From positions 729,893-793,892 of the forward strand of contig NZ_JAFIWA010000001.1 of the NCBI RefSeq assembly GCF_018588945.1: a stretch of DNA of 64,000 nucleotides, written 5' to 3'. The DNA comes from Microbacterium flavescens (GTDB lineage Bacteria > Actinomycetota > Actinomycetes > Actinomycetales > Microbacteriaceae). The notes under the pieces are model-generated. The model did not search any database and was not told the DNA's origin. It saw nothing but the letters and a program-made list of their open reading frames with translations. The position numbers and the translations under genes are program-made. Positions 29,880 to 41,372 of this stretch are shown here, piece after piece (position 1 is the stretch's first letter; every line of letters starts with the position of its first letter).

Positions 29880-30266
29880 ATGAGCACCATCGGCATCACG
29901 TCGCCGGCTTTCGCGAGCGGCCCGTTCACGGGCGCCCAGCGTCCGACCCGCCTGCGCCTCACCGTCCGCGGTCGTCGGGTCCTCGCCACGCTTGCCGCGG
30001 TTCCCGCGATCATTGCGATCAGCGTCGCGATGATCTCCGGCGGCACCGCCCTCGCCAACCGCGACGCCGGGGCACCCGTCGAGTCCTTCTCCACCGTCAC
30101 GGTCTCCGTCGGCGACACGCTGTGGTCCATCGCCGAGTCGGTCGCACCGACCGCCGACCCGCGCGACGTCGTCGACGCGATCGTGCGGCTCAATGCGCTC
30201 GACGGGGTCTCGCTCGAAGCCGGGCAGAGCCTGGCGATCCCGGCCGAGTACGACTCGACTCGCTGA
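29880..30266 (+). CDS. LysM-domain membrane protein, probable SOS cell-division inhibitor
   Basis: 128 residues: a cytoplasmic basic stretch, one membrane helix at about 34-57, a short linker, and a LysM domain at about 72-122 ([51 protein letters not shown]), which binds peptidoglycan outside. The same layout beside lexA is known for YneA of Bacillus and Rv2719c (ChiZ) of Mycobacterium, both SOS-induced brakes on division. An AGGAGGAG Shine-Dalgarno (29866-29873) sets the ATG at 29880. Function is inferred from layout, neighbour and promoter. Confidence 0.85.
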   Translation: MSTIGITSPAFASGPFTGAQRPTRLRLTVRGRRVLATLAAVPAIIAISVAMISGGTALANRDAGAPVESFSTVTVSVGDTLWSIAESVAPTADPRDVVDAIVRLNALDGVSLEAGQSLAIPAEYDSTR

Positions 30267-30334
30267 GGCGCACGCAGCGTCGCGCGTCGACACACAACGG
30301 CGGGTCCCGGCGACGCGCCCGTACCATGGGAGGG

Positions 30335-31420
30335 GTGAGTGCACGCCTCGAAGACCTTCCCCTGCGCGACGACCTCCGCGGAATGACGCCGTACGGCGCT
30401 CCGCAGGCACCGTTGCCGGTCGCGCTGAACGTCAACGAGAACACCCATCCCGTGCCGCAGGACGTGGCCGACGACATCATGGACTCGATCGCGCTGGCGC
30501 TTCGCGACGTCAACCGCTATCCCGATCGTGAGTTCACGGCGCTCCGTGAGGGCTTCGCCGACTATCTCGGCCACGGCCTGACGCGCGAGCAGATCTGGGC
30601 GGCGAACGGCTCGAACGAGGTGCTGCAGCACGTGCTGCAGGCTTTCGCCGGCCCGGGCCGCACGACGTTCGGATTCGCTCCCACGTACTCCATGTATCCG
30701 CTGCTCACGCGAGCCACCGGAGCGACGTGGGTCGCCGGCACGCGCGCGCCCGATTACGCCGTCGATGCCGCTGACGCGGCAGCGCAGGTGGCGGATGCCT
30801 CGCCCGACGTCGTGTTCCTCTGCTCGCCGAACAACCCGACCGGCACCCCGCTCGGTCTCGACGTCATCGAGTCGGTCTACGACGCGACCGACGGCGTGGT
30901 CGTGGTCGACGAGGCGTACTTCGAGTTCGCGCCGCGCGACGAGCGATCGGCGCTGACCCTCCTTCCGGGCAGGGAGCGGCTGGTCGTCTCGCGCACGATG
31001 AGCAAGGCGTTCGCCTTCGCCGGGGCGCGCGTCGGCTATCTCGCCGCCGACCCCGCGGTGATCGACGCCCTGCGGCTGGTGCGGCTGCCGTACCACCTGA
31101 GCGCGCTGACGCAGGCCGCGGCATCCGCTGCTCTTCGTCACGCCCCCACGATGCTGCGCATGGTCGACGAGATCGTCGCCCAGCGCGACCGCATCGGAGC
31201 GACCGTGGAGGCGCTCGGCTACACGCCGCACGAGTCGTGGACGAACTTCGTGCTCTTCGGCGACGTGGCCGACCCGGCTGCCACCTGGCAGGCGCTCTAC
31301 GACCGCGGGGTGCTGATCCGCGACGTCGGGATCCCGCACCACCTGCGCGTCACGGCGGGCACCGAGGACGAGACCACCGCGTTCCTCGAAGCACTGGCCT
31401 CGGTAGAATCGAACTCATGA
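30335..31420 (+). CDS. hisC: histidinol-phosphate aminotransferase
   Basis: PLP enzyme of histidine synthesis. 361 residues: [14 protein letters not shown] (substrate loop), [15 protein letters not shown] (PLP phosphate), [23 protein letters not shown] and the Schiff-base Lys in [24 protein letters not shown] box at 30322-30327 ends 7 nt before the GTG at 30335; an in-frame ATG at 30326 overlaps the box and is rejected. The stop overlaps the hisB start. Confidence 0.95.
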   Translation: MSARLEDLPLRDDLRGMTPYGAPQAPLPVALNVNENTHPVPQDVADDIMDSIALALRDVNRYPDREFTALREGFADYLGHGLTREQIWAANGSNEVLQHVLQAFAGPGRTTFGFAPTYSMYPLLTRATGATWVAGTRAPDYAVDAADAAAQVADASPDVVFLCSPNNPTGTPLGLDVIESVYDATDGVVVVDEAYFEFAPRDERSALTLLPGRERLVVSRTMSKAFAFAGARVGYLAADPAVIDALRLVRLPYHLSALTQAAASAALRHAPTMLRMVDEIVAQRDRIGATVEALGYTPHESWTNFVLFGDVADPAATWQALYDRGVLIRDVGIPHHLRVTAGTEDETTAFLEALASVESNS

Positions 31421-32025
31421 GCGCCGCACCGCGTACCGCGTCCCTCCGACGCTCGACCAGCGAATCCACCGTCGAACTCGAGCTCGACCTCGACGGCACC
31501 GGCCGCAGCCGGATCGATACGACCGTCCCGTTCTTCGACCACCTGCTGACGGCGTTCGCGAAGCACTCGCTCACCGATCTCACCGTGCGCGCGTCGGGCG
31601 ACACCGACATCGATGCGCACCACACCGTCGAAGACATCTCGATCGTGCTGGGTCAGGCGATCCGCGAGGCGCTCGGCGACAAGTCGGGCATCTCCCGGTA
31701 CGGCGACGCGCTCGTGCCGCTCGACGAGGCGCTCGCCCAGGCGGTCGTCGACATCAGCGGTCGGCCCTACCTCGTGCACGACGGTGAGCCCGCCGGGTTC
31801 GAGCACCACCTCATCGGCGGTCACTTCACCGGGTCGCTCGTGCGCCACACGTTCGAGGCGATCGCGTTCAACGCCGCCCTCACTGTGCACGTGCGCGTGA
31901 TCTCGGGCCGCGATCCGCACCACATCGCCGAAGCGGAGTACAAGGCCTTCGCGCGCGCCTTCCGCCAGGCGAAGGCTGTCGACCCGCTCGTCGAGGGCAT
32001 CCCCAGCACCAAGGGCGCTCTGTGA
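31417..32025 (+). CDS. hisB: imidazoleglycerol-phosphate dehydratase
   Basis: 202 residues; the dehydratase alone, without the phosphatase domain of enterobacterial HisB. Metal motifs [16 protein letters not shown] and [14 protein letters not shown], plus [16 protein letters not shown], carry the histidines for the two manganese sites. It overlaps hisC as ATGA and also has its own TAGAAT box at 31404-31409, 7 nt before the ATG, inside the hisC coding region. Confidence 0.95.
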   Translation: MSAAPRTASLRRSTSESTVELELDLDGTGRSRIDTTVPFFDHLLTAFAKHSLTDLTVRASGDTDIDAHHTVEDISIVLGQAIREALGDKSGISRYGDALVPLDEALAQAVVDISGRPYLVHDGEPAGFEHHLIGGHFTGSLVRHTFEAIAFNAALTVHVRVISGRDPHHIAEAEYKAFARAFRQAKAVDPLVEGIPSTKGAL

Positions 32026-32672
32026 GCTCGCAGCCTCTCGTCGCGGTCCTCGACTACGGATCGGGCAACATCCACTCGGCCGTCAAGGCGCTGGCGGCTG
32101 CCGGCGCCGACGCGCGTCTCACGTCCGACCGCGACCTCATCCTCGAGGCCGACGGTCTGGTGGTCCCCGGCGTCGGCGCCTATCACGCGGTCATGGAGGC
32201 GCTGAAGGCCAGTCGCGGAGACGAGCTCATCGGCCGCCGCCTGGCCGGCGGCCGGCCGGTGCTCGGCATCTGCGTCGGCATGCAGGTTCTCTTCGAGCAC
32301 GGCGTGGAGCGAGGCGTCGACACCGAGGGTCTCGGCGAGTGGCCGGGCGCCGTGACGGAGCTCGACGCGCCGGTGCTCCCGCACATGGGCTGGAACACCG
32401 TCGACGCCGGTCAGGGCACGCGCCTGTTCCGCGGCATCGAGGACGAGCGGTTCTACTTCGTCCACTCCTTCGGAGCGCAGAAGTGGCTGCTCGACGTGCA
32501 GCCGCCGTTCCCCGAGCCGACTCTGACGTGGTGCACCTACGGCCGCCCCTTCCTCGCCGCCGTCGAGAACGGTCCGCTGTCGGCGACGCAGTTCCACCCC
32601 GAGAAGTCGGGGGATGCCGGCATCCGGCTTCTCGCGAATTGGATCGACGGGCTCGGCGGGGCTACCCTCTGA
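32022..32672 (+). CDS. hisH: imidazole glycerol phosphate synthase, glutaminase subunit
   Basis: 216 residues, class I glutamine amidotransferase that feeds ammonia to His[19 protein letters not shown] at the N-terminus, the nucleophile Cys in [14 protein letters not shown] (about residue 84), and His/Glu in [12 protein letters not shown]. HisF is not in the window. The GTG start overlaps the hisB stop. Confidence 0.94.
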   Translation: MSSQPLVAVLDYGSGNIHSAVKALAAAGADARLTSDRDLILEADGLVVPGVGAYHAVMEALKASRGDELIGRRLAGGRPVLGICVGMQVLFEHGVERGVDTEGLGEWPGAVTELDAPVLPHMGWNTVDAGQGTRLFRGIEDERFYFVHSFGAQKWLLDVQPPFPEPTLTWCTYGRPFLAAVENGPLSATQFHPEKSGDAGIRLLANWIDGLGGATL

Positions 32673-32727
32673 AACCGTGCCGTCTGCGGGAGCGAACTCC
32701 TTCCGAGACCTTCCCGCACGAGGAGCC

Positions 32728-33474
32728 ATGAACGATTTCGCCTCTATGCCCGAGCTGATCCTGCTTCCCGCCGTCGACGTCGCAGACGGCAAGGCCGTGC
32801 GCCTCACCCAGGGGGAGGCGGGTACCGAGACCAATTACGGCGACCCGGTCGACGCGGCGCTGGACTTCGCCCGGCAGGGCGCCCAGTGGATCCACCTCGT
32901 CGACCTCGACGCCGCATTCGGCCGCGGCAGCAACGCCGGCATCATGCGCAAGGTGATCCGGCAGGTCAAGGGCGTGCAGGTCGAGCTCTCCGGCGGCATC
33001 CGCGACGACCGCACGCTGGAGGCCGCGCTCGAGAGCGGCGCGGCGCGCATCAACCTCGGCACCGCTGCTCTGGAGAACCCCGAGTGGGCCGCCGACGTCA
33101 TCGGCCGCTACGGCGACGTCATCGCGGTCGGGCTCGATGTGCGGGGCACGACGCTCGCCGCCCGCGGCTGGACGCGCGAGGGCGGCGACCTGTGGACCGT
33201 CCTCGACCGCCTCGAGGCCGCCGGCTGCAGCCGCTACGTCGTCACCGACGTGACGAAGGACGGCACGCTGCAGGGCCCCAACGTCGACCTCCTGCGCGAG
33301 ATGACCACGCGCACGCCGAAGCCGATCGTCGCGTCGGGCGGCGTCTCGAGCCTCGACGACATCGCGGCACTGCGCGAGCTGGTGCCGCTGGGCGTCGAGG
33401 GATCCATCATCGGCAAGGCCCTGTACGCCGGCGCGTTCACGCTGGCCGAGGCGCTGGATGTCGCCGGACACTGA
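32728..33474 (+). CDS. hisA: phosphoribosyl isomerase (HisA/PriA)
   Basis: 248 residues, beta-alpha barrel. [18 protein letters not shown] carries the first catalytic Asp, and [18 protein letters not shown] the second. Actinobacterial enzymes of this type (PriA) often also serve as TrpF; whether this one does depends on whether a trpF exists elsewhere. An AGGAG sits very close (2 nt) to the ATG at 32728. A TACCCT box at 32663-32668 eight bases before an in-frame GTG at 32677 offers a longer leaderless alternative (17 extra residues). Confidence 0.9.
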   Translation: MNDFASMPELILLPAVDVADGKAVRLTQGEAGTETNYGDPVDAALDFARQGAQWIHLVDLDAAFGRGSNAGIMRKVIRQVKGVQVELSGGIRDDRTLEAALESGAARINLGTAALENPEWAADVIGRYGDVIAVGLDVRGTTLAARGWTREGGDLWTVLDRLEAAGCSRYVVTDVTKDGTLQGPNVDLLREMTTRTPKPIVASGGVSSLDDIAALRELVPLGVEGSIIGKALYAGAFTLAEALDVAGH

Positions 33475-34237
33475 CCCGCACGACGCCCACCACGCCGACT
33501 CCGCCGGCGTGCCGTGGGAGGGGCGCAGCTTTCACGCCAATCCCCACTCCGCCGACGACGGCTCGGCCGACCCGGCGCTCCTCGCTGCGCTGCTCGCCTT
33601 CCGCGACGGCACGGGCAGCCAGCCCGCGGTCGTCGACGCGTACCGGTCGGCGCGCCTGCTGATACCGCTGCTGGCCGAGAAGGGCGACGAGGGCATCGGC
33701 GCCCACGGCCTCGCGGTCGACAAGACGCAGGAGCTCTCCATCGTCACCGTCGCCGCGCCCGACGGCCGCCGGGTGCTGCCGGTCTTCACATCGGTCGAGA
33801 CGATGGGACGGTGGGATGCCTCGGCCCGCCCGGTCCCCGCCGACGGTCCGAGGACCGCGGCCGCGGCATCCGCCGACGACACCGACCTCATCGTGATCGA
33901 CCCCGGCTCGCCGACCGAGTTCGTGATCCGGCGACCCGCGGTGTGGGCCATCGCGCAGGCATTGCCGTGGGAGCCGAGCTTCGCCTCTCCGGAGGTCTTT
34001 TCGGGGCTGCAGCAGAGCATCGGCGGTGAGCTGGCCATCCTCGATCTGTCGGTGGAGCCGGGCGACCCCGATGCGCGCCTGCGCGGGGCGGAGCTGGTGG
34101 TGCGCCTCGAGCTGATCCACGGCCTCGAGCAGTCCGAGCTCGACGCCGTGCTGTCGCGACTCGCCTCCCGGTGGGCCGCCGACGACCGCATCGCCGTCCT
34201 CGTGGACTCGCTCGCGGTCAAGCTCGTCCGCGCCTGA
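33458..34237 (+). CDS. SseB-family protein
   Basis: 259 residues, soluble. The central part ([54 protein letters not shown]) is the SseB N-terminal domain; the C-terminal part is less conserved. The family is common in actinobacteria but its biochemical role is not established. The ATG at 33458 lies 17 bp inside the end of hisA, so it is probably the last gene of the his operon. Confidence 0.8.
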   Translation: MSPDTDPHDAHHADSAGVPWEGRSFHANPHSADDGSADPALLAALLAFRDGTGSQPAVVDAYRSARLLIPLLAEKGDEGIGAHGLAVDKTQELSIVTVAAPDGRRVLPVFTSVETMGRWDASARPVPADGPRTAAAASADDTDLIVIDPGSPTEFVIRRPAVWAIAQALPWEPSFASPEVFSGLQQSIGGELAILDLSVEPGDPDARLRGAELVVRLELIHGLEQSELDAVLSRLASRWAADDRIAVLVDSLAVKLVRA

Positions 34238-34339
34238 CGACGTATCGGGCGGCCGACTGCGGCACTCCTGTGCGTCGGAGGAGATCCGGTCTTGCGGCGC
34301 CCGCCGTGCGGCGCGAGGATCGGCTCCGCGGAGGCTGAC

Positions 34340-35734
<1,395 letters not shown>

Positions 35735-35747
35735 GGGGCGACGCGCG

Positions 35748-36134
35748 TCAGGTGACCGGGCCGGTCCACTTCTCCCCGGGGCCCTTGCCGATCGGGTCGG
35801 GGATCGTCGAGGCCTCGCGGAAGGCGAGCTGAAGCGAGCGCAGGCCGTCGCGGAGCGAGCGGGCGTGCATGTCGCTGATCTCCGGCGCACCGGCGGTGAT
35901 CAGGCCTGCCAGGGCGTTGATGAGCTTGCGTGCCTCGTCGAGGTCGGTCTGCGTCGCGGGGTCGTCGGCGAGGCCGACTTTGACGGCCGCGGCGCTCATG
36001 AGGTGCACCGCCGCCGTGGTGATCACCTCGACCGCCGGCACGTCGGCGATGTCGCGGGTCGCGGCCGAAGCGGCGCGCTCCTGCTCCTCCCAGCGGGAGT
36101 GGCGGTCGTCGTCGGAGGCCGGAATCGTGGTCAC
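35748..36134 (-). CDS. DUF1844 protein
   Basis: 128 residues, soluble. It matches DUF1844 by [28 protein letters not shown]...[16 protein letters not shown]. The function is unknown, but the gene stands divergently beside infC in many actinobacteria. The start GTG at 36134 is chosen because the upstream extension runs through the infC promoter. The 3' end faces the PLP decarboxylase across 13 bp. Confidence 0.82.
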   Translation of the reverse strand: MTTIPASDDDRHSRWEEQERAASAATRDIADVPAVEVITTAAVHLMSAAAVKVGLADDPATQTDLDEARKLINALAGLITAGAPEISDMHARSLRDGLRSLQLAFREASTIPDPIGKGPGEKWTGPVT

Positions 36135-36148
36135 GCGCTTCTCTCTGC

Positions 36149-36395
36149 TAAACTTGTGCGGGCTCCGGTGCGTTCTGCACCGGAACGAAAGAGGATCACA
36201 TCCCACCCGCGCTTGCCGTTCCAGGCTACCGGGTCACGCACTCCGCCCCGACCGCACTGCGGCCGGGGTAGCCGCTCAAGCGGGAACAGGGTGCAGAAGC
36301 CGGCGCTCGAGCGTCGTGCGGGTGGAATGCGTTCATCTTCCGCCCGCGATGCATCCCGTGTCGCGGTGGCCATCACCCGCACGAAGGAGCTCCGC
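36149..36395 (+). promoter_or_regulatory. infC promoter and structured leader
   Basis: TAAACT at 36149-36154 is the -10 candidate. The leader of roughly 235 nt folds into at least two strong hairpins: CTCCGGTGC-GTTCT-GCACCGGA near 36163-36185 and CCCCGACCGCACTGCGGCCGGGG near 36247-36269. Long leaders before infC-rpmI-rplT control ribosomal protein L20 or IF-3 levels in other bacteria; here this is inference from structure and position. Confidence 0.5.
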
Positions 36396-37034
<639 letters not shown>

Positions 37035-37103
37035 GACCCCACAGACTCCCGCACCGCGGGACACCGACTCCCGCTGCGCGGGATGGAAACGAAGGAAGAA
37101 GAG

Positions 37104-37298
37104 ATGCCGAAGCAGAAGACCCACTCGGGTGCCAAGAAGCGCTTCAAGGTCACCGGTAGCGGCAAGCTGATGAAGCAGCAGGCCAACATGCGCCACAACC
37201 TCGAGGGCAAGTCGTCGCGCCGCACGCGCCGCCTCAACCAGGAGCAGGTCCTGGCCCCGGGCGACGCCAAGGTCGCAAAGAAGCTCCTCGGCCTCTGA
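37104..37298 (+). CDS. rpmI: 50S ribosomal protein L35
   Basis: 64 residues, the usual bL35 length, very basic: [21 protein letters not shown] and the C-terminal KKLLGL. An upstream in-frame ATG (37083) is rejected because GAAGGAAG lies just before 37104 and MPKQKTHSG is the conserved start. Middle gene of infC-rpmI-rplT. Confidence 0.97.
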   Translation: MPKQKTHSGAKKRFKVTGSGKLMKQQANMRHNLEGKSSRRTRRLNQEQVLAPGDAKVAKKLLGL

Positions 37299-37327
37299 GC
37301 GCCGACGCACGATAGGAAACAGAAGAA

Positions 37328-37711
37328 ATGGCTAGAGTCAAGCGGGCAGTCAACGCCCACAAGAAGCGTCGCGTCATCCTCGAGCGCGCCTCCGGTTACC
37401 GCGGACAGCGTTCGCGCCTGTACCGCAAGGCGAAGGAGCAGGTCACCCACTCGCTCGTCTACGCGTACCGCGACCGTCGCAAGCGCAAGGGCGACTTCCG
37501 TCGTCTGTGGATCCAGCGCATCAACGCTGCGAGCCGCCAGAACGGCATCACGTACAACCGCTTCATCCAGGGCCTCGGCCTCGCGGGCGTGCAGGTCGAC
37601 CGCCGCATGCTCGCCGAGCTCGCGGTGAACGAGCCCGCCGTGTTCGCCTCGCTCGTCGAGACGGCCAAGAAGGCGCTGCCCGAGAACGTCAACGCTCCGA
37701 AGAGCGCCTGA
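37328..37711 (+). CDS. rplT: 50S ribosomal protein L20
   Basis: 127 residues. [38 protein letters not shown] is the rRNA-binding N-terminal helix and [16 protein letters not shown] is the conserved core. It is preceded by a GGAAACAGAAGAA purine-rich stretch. Last gene before a strong terminator. Confidence 0.98.
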   Translation: MARVKRAVNAHKKRRVILERASGYRGQRSRLYRKAKEQVTHSLVYAYRDRRKRKGDFRRLWIQRINAASRQNGITYNRFIQGLGLAGVQVDRRMLAELAVNEPAVFASLVETAKKALPENVNAPKSA

Positions 37712-37730
37712 CCCTCGGCATCCGGTTTCA

Positions 37731-37768
37731 CGAAAGGGGCGTCCTCCTCACGGAGGGCGCCCCTTTCG
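37731..37768 (+). terminator. terminator after rplT
   Basis: CGAAAGGGGCGTCCTCC at 37731-37747 pairs with 37752-37768 across a 4-base loop; 16 of 17 pairs are Watson-Crick and one is G-U. The stem ends in CCCCTTTCG without a T run. Confidence 0.85.
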
Positions 37769-37809
37769 CGTCCCCTCGCCCGCCGTCGCTCCCCGGCCCC
37801 ACCCGTTCG

Positions 37810-37880
37810 CGCGAAACGGCATCGGTGCACCGAGACTGCGGGCACGGGACGCTGTCTCGGTGCACGGATGCGGTATCGCG
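37810..37880. repeat. 27-bp imperfect inverted repeat between rplT and the rRNA methyltransferase
   Basis: Positions 37810-37836 and 37854-37880 are inverted copies with three mismatches, around a 17-base loop. The core GTGCACCGAGAC/GTCTCGGTGCAC is perfect. It follows the rplT terminator by 42 bp, so it is more than the terminator and could be a mobile palindromic element or a second terminator. Confidence 0.7.
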
Positions 37881-37933
37881 ATGTGTGGGGGTGGGAGAAG
37901 GGCGAGCGGATGCCGCGACCATAGACTGATCCC

Positions 37934-38734
37934 GTGCTCGAGAACCCTCGCTCTCCGCGCGTCCGCGCCGTCGCGAAGCTGACGAAGCGCAGCGCGCGCC
38001 AGGAGACCGGACTGTTCCTGCTGGAGGGTCCTCAGGCGGCCCGCGAGGCGCTGGCATACCGGCCCGACACGCTGGTCGAGATCTTCGCGACGCCGACGGC
38101 GATGGAGCGGCACACCGACGTGCGCGACGCCGCAGGCGAAGCGGGCATCGAGGTCGTGTTCACCACCGAGAACGTGCTCGATGCGATGGCCGACACGGTG
38201 ACCCCGCAGGGGATCGTGGCCGTCGCCCGTCAGTCGCCCACGTCGGTGCGCGACGTCTTCGCCGGCTCGCCGCGCCTCGTCGCGATCTGCGAGGAGGTGC
38301 GCGACCCCGGCAACCTCGGCACGATCATCCGGGCGGCGGATGCCGCCGGCGCTGATGCCGTCGTGCTCACCGGCCGCACCGTCGACCCGTACAACCCCAA
38401 GGTCGTGCGCGCCACGACCGGGTCGCTGTTCCATCTGCCGGTCGCGGTCGGCGTCGATCTCGCCACCGCGGTGGAGCACGCGCATGCCGCGGGCGTCCGC
38501 GTGATCGCCGCCGATGTCGGCGGGGGCGACTTCCTGGCATCGCGGGAGCTGCTCTCCGAGCCGACCGCGTGGTTGTTCGGCAATGAGGCTCGCGGCCTGG
38601 ACGAGACCGCACTCGCGCTCGCCGACATCTCGCTGCGCCTGCCGATCTTCGGTGCGGCGGAATCGCTGAATCTCGCCACCGCCGCCAGCGTGTGCCTCTA
38701 CGAGACGGCGTTCGCGCAGCGCGCCGCCGGGTGA
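37934..38734 (+). CDS. SpoU/TrmH-family RNA 2'-O-methyltransferase
   Basis: 266 residues, SPOUT knot. N-terminal L30e-like domain (VRAVAKLTKRSARQETGLFLLEGPQAAREAL), then ICEEVRDPGNLGTIIRAADAAGADAVVL, AWLFGNEARGLDE and LPIFGAAESLNLATAASVCLYE, the three SpoU motifs with the methyl-donor knot. Such genes (often named tsnR) follow rplT in actinobacteria and methylate 23S rRNA; the target here is inferred. TAGACT at 37922-37927 precedes the GTG start by 6 nt. Confidence 0.9.
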   Translation: MLENPRSPRVRAVAKLTKRSARQETGLFLLEGPQAAREALAYRPDTLVEIFATPTAMERHTDVRDAAGEAGIEVVFTTENVLDAMADTVTPQGIVAVARQSPTSVRDVFAGSPRLVAICEEVRDPGNLGTIIRAADAAGADAVVLTGRTVDPYNPKVVRATTGSLFHLPVAVGVDLATAVEHAHAAGVRVIAADVGGGDFLASRELLSEPTAWLFGNEARGLDETALALADISLRLPIFGAAESLNLATAASVCLYETAFAQRAAG

Positions 38735-38820
38735 CCCGCCATCGTCCGGCGCTGTTACAACACGGTAAAGACGCGGCGCGCTGGTGGCAGATGGGTCCTC
38801 GCCGGTTCTAGGGTGGCGCT

Positions 38821-39612
38821 ATGACGACCGCCGATGAGAGTGCGCCGAAGACGTCGAACATCAACGTCCGGCGCGGCGACCCTTTGGTCGAGATCACCGA
38901 TGTCCAGAAGCACTACGGCGAGTTCCAGGCGCTGAAGGACATCGATCTGACCGTCAACCGCGGCGAGGTCGTCGTGGTCATCGGTCCGTCAGGATCCGGC
39001 AAGTCGACCCTGTGCCGCACGATCAACCGGCTCGAGACGATCACGAGCGGCACGATCGCCATCGACGGCAAGGAGCTCCCCAAAGAGGGGAAGGAGCTCG
39101 CCGCGCTGCGCGCCGACGTCGGCATGGTGTTCCAGTCCTTCAACCTGTTCGCCCATCTGACGATCCTCGACAACGTCACGCTCGGACCGATCAAGGTCAA
39201 GGGCATGAAGAAGGCGGAGGCCGAGAAGCTCGGCAGGCAGCTCCTCGACCGCGTCGGCGTGGGCCAGCAGTCGGCGAAGCTGCCCGCACAGCTGTCGGGC
39301 GGTCAGCAGCAGCGCGTCGCCATCGCCCGTGCGCTCGCGATGCAGCCGAAGGTCATGCTCTTCGACGAGCCTACGAGCGCTCTCGACCCCGAGATGATCA
39401 ACGAGGTCCTCGACGTCATGGTGGGGCTCGCGCAGGACGGCATGACGATGATCGTCGTGACGCACGAGATGGGCTTCGCCCGCAAGGCGGCCGACCGCGT
39501 CGTGTTCATGGCCGACGGCCAGATCGTCGAGGAGGCGACGCCGGAGGAGTTCTTCACGAACCCGAAGAGTGACCGCGCCAAGGACTTCCTCTCGAAGCTC
39601 CTGACCCATTGA
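38821..39612 (+). CDS. gluA: glutamate-type amino-acid ABC transporter, ATP-binding subunit
   Basis: 263 residues. Walker [10 protein letters not shown], signature [15 protein letters not shown], Walker [15 protein letters not shown], switch His in [15 protein letters not shown]. An N-terminal extension of about 20 residues precedes the core. A TAGGGT box at 38809-38814 sits 6 nt before the ATG (leaderless). It heads a four-gene unit with lipoprotein and two permeases that matches the GluABCD glutamate importer of actinobacteria. The substrate is inferred from gene order. Confidence 0.9.
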   Translation: MTTADESAPKTSNINVRRGDPLVEITDVQKHYGEFQALKDIDLTVNRGEVVVVIGPSGSGKSTLCRTINRLETITSGTIAIDGKELPKEGKELAALRADVGMVFQSFNLFAHLTILDNVTLGPIKVKGMKKAEAEKLGRQLLDRVGVGQQSAKLPAQLSGGQQQRVAIARALAMQPKVMLFDEPTSALDPEMINEVLDVMVGLAQDGMTMIVVTHEMGFARKAADRVVFMADGQIVEEATPEEFFTNPKSDRAKDFLSKLLTH

Positions 39613-39735
39613 TCCGGGGAGAGGTCGCGTCACCTCAGGGAGGGAACCGAAGCACCACCAGCGCACGAAGACTCCGCACGGACCCGAAACGTCGGACATA
39701 CGGAACCAGTACGCACACAGCAACCAGGAGGAAAC

Positions 39736-40647
39736 ATGCGTAAGACACGGATCATGACGGGCATCGGCATCTCGGCCATCGCCCTGCTCGCCCTCACCGC
39801 CTGCAACAGCGGCACGCCGGGAGCGGATCCGAGCGAGCCCGGAGACGGCGGTGAAGAGACCACCGCTCTGTGGGAGGTCGCGACGGACGTCAGCCTCGAA
39901 GGCAGCCCGACATTCGACGCGATGTCCGAGCGCGGCGGCGTCGTCGTCGGCGTCAAGAACGACCAGCCCGGCCTCGGCTACGAGGACGCCACCACCGGTG
40001 AGCGCACCGGCTTCGACGTCGACATCGCGCGCTGGGTCGCGGCATCCCTCGGATTCGACGAGGACCAGATCGAGTACGTCACCATTCCGTCGGCCAACCG
40101 CGAGCAGGCGCTCGTGAACGGCGACATCGACTACTACGTCGGCACCTACTCGATCACCGACACCCGCAAGGAGCTGATCGACTTCGCCGGTCCGTACTTC
40201 CTCACGGGTCAGGGCCTGCTCGTCGCAGCCGACAACGAGGACATCAACGGCCCGGACGACCTCGAGGGCAAGATCGTCTGCTCGGTGACGGGGTCCACGC
40301 CGCTTCAGCGCATCCGTGACGAGTTCAACCCCGGCGACACCGTCGAGTACGACACGTACTCGCAGTGCGTCGAGCAGCTGCTCGCCGGCTCGGTCGACGC
40401 CATCACGACCGACGAGGCGATCCTCGCCGGCTACGTCGCGCAGCGTCCCGATGAGCTGAAGATCGCCGGTGAGCCCTTCAGCGAAGAGCGCTACGGCATC
40501 GGCGTGGCCAAGGGCGACACCGTCATGGTGGAGCACATCAACACGCTGCTGACCGACGGCGGCGACGTGTGGACCGCGCTCTTCGAGGAGCACCTCGCAC
40601 CCGCGGGCATCACGGGCACGCAGCCCGAGGTCGACGCGACTTCGTGA
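39736..40647 (+). CDS. gluB: glutamate-binding lipoprotein of the ABC transporter
   Basis: 303 residues. A lipoprotein signal ends in the lipobox LTAC (about residues 19-22), so the Cys anchors it outside the membrane. The solute-binding domain shows VVVGVKNDQPGLGYEDATTGERTGFDVDIARWVAASLG, a linker of low complexity before it, and YYVGTYSITDTRKELIDFAGPYFLTGQGLL. AGGAGG lies 5 nt before the ATG. It is 123 bp after gluA; no separate promoter is clear. Confidence 0.9.
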   Translation: MRKTRIMTGIGISAIALLALTACNSGTPGADPSEPGDGGEETTALWEVATDVSLEGSPTFDAMSERGGVVVGVKNDQPGLGYEDATTGERTGFDVDIARWVAASLGFDEDQIEYVTIPSANREQALVNGDIDYYVGTYSITDTRKELIDFAGPYFLTGQGLLVAADNEDINGPDDLEGKIVCSVTGSTPLQRIRDEFNPGDTVEYDTYSQCVEQLLAGSVDAITTDEAILAGYVAQRPDELKIAGEPFSEERYGIGVAKGDTVMVEHINTLLTDGGDVWTALFEEHLAPAGITGTQPEVDATS

Positions 40648-40715
40648 CACCCGGTGGTGGCGGCGCCTCACGGCGTCGCCACCACCTCGCGAACTGATAC
40701 GAGAGGAGCGGGCCG

Positions 40716-41372
40716 CTGAACGTCATCACCGACAACTGGGATGTCTGGGCCGAGGGTCTGATCGGGACGCTGATCCTGTTCTTCGGGGGCGGACTCCTGG
40801 CTCTCATCCTCGGGATCATCGTCGGCGCGATGCGCGTCTCGCCGATCCCGGTGGCGAGGAGCATGGGGTCGCTCTACGTGAACACGATCCGCAATACGCC
40901 GCTCACACTGGTGTTCTTCGCGTTCGCGTTCGCCCTGCCGCCACTGCTCGGACTCCGCCTCACCGCTGATGTGTCCCTCACCCTGGCGGTGTGCGCGCTC
41001 GGCATCTACACGGCGACGTACGTCGCCGAGACCATCCGCTCCGGCATCAACACCGTCCCCGTCGGGCAGGCCGAGGCGGCACGCGCGGTCGGACTCACGT
41101 TCGGTCAGGTGATGACCCTCGTCGTCATGCCGCAGGCGTTCCGGTCGGTGATCCCGCCGATGATGAGCGTCTTCATCGCCCTCCTCAAGAACACCACCGT
41201 CGCAGCCGGCTTCGGCGTGGTGAACCTCGGTGCCGCACGGAACTATCTGAGCGAGCGCGGCGCCAACCAGATGCTCGTGATCATCTGGGTCATGATCATC
41301 TTCGTCGTGCTCGTCCTGCTGCTCTCCTGGGCCCAGCGAGCGCTCGAGAACAAGTGGAGGGTCGCCCGATGA
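40716..41372 (+). CDS. gluC: glutamate ABC transporter permease, CTG start
   Basis: 218 residues if read from CTG 40716: (M)NVITDNWDVWAEGLIGTLILFFGGGLLALILGIIVGAMRVSP is the expected N-terminus with the first membrane helix. No ATG, GTG or TTG occurs in frame between the stop at 40695 and the ATG at 40830, which would delete that helix. AGGAG at 40704-40708 is 7 nt from the CTG. The EAA loop is EAARAVGLTFGQVMTLVVMPQAFRSVIPP. Membrane protein with about five helices; the stop overlaps gluD (ATGA). Confidence 0.88.
   Translation: MNVITDNWDVWAEGLIGTLILFFGGGLLALILGIIVGAMRVSPIPVARSMGSLYVNTIRNTPLTLVFFAFAFALPPLLGLRLTADVSLTLAVCALGIYTATYVAETIRSGINTVPVGQAEAARAVGLTFGQVMTLVVMPQAFRSVIPPMMSVFIALLKNTTVAAGFGVVNLGAARNYLSERGANQMLVIIWVMIIFVVLVLLLSWAQRALENKWRVAR

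Noticed and set aside
28928..31342. 804-codon minus-strand frame fused to lexA
   Set aside because: Only the last 226 codons are LexA; the upstream part is antisense to hisC and the LysM gene, and AGGAG before ATG 29608 sets the start.
32677..32727. Leaderless GTG start for hisA at 32677
   Set aside because: The TACCCT box 8 nt upstream fits, but the 17 added residues are not part of the conserved HisA start and AGGAG lies before ATG 32728. Kept as an alternative in the hisA entry.
40830..41372. gluC as a short gene starting at ATG 40830, or a frameshifted gene
   Set aside because: The frame is open upstream to 40698 and encodes the expected first helix; no frameshift is needed, only a CTG start.
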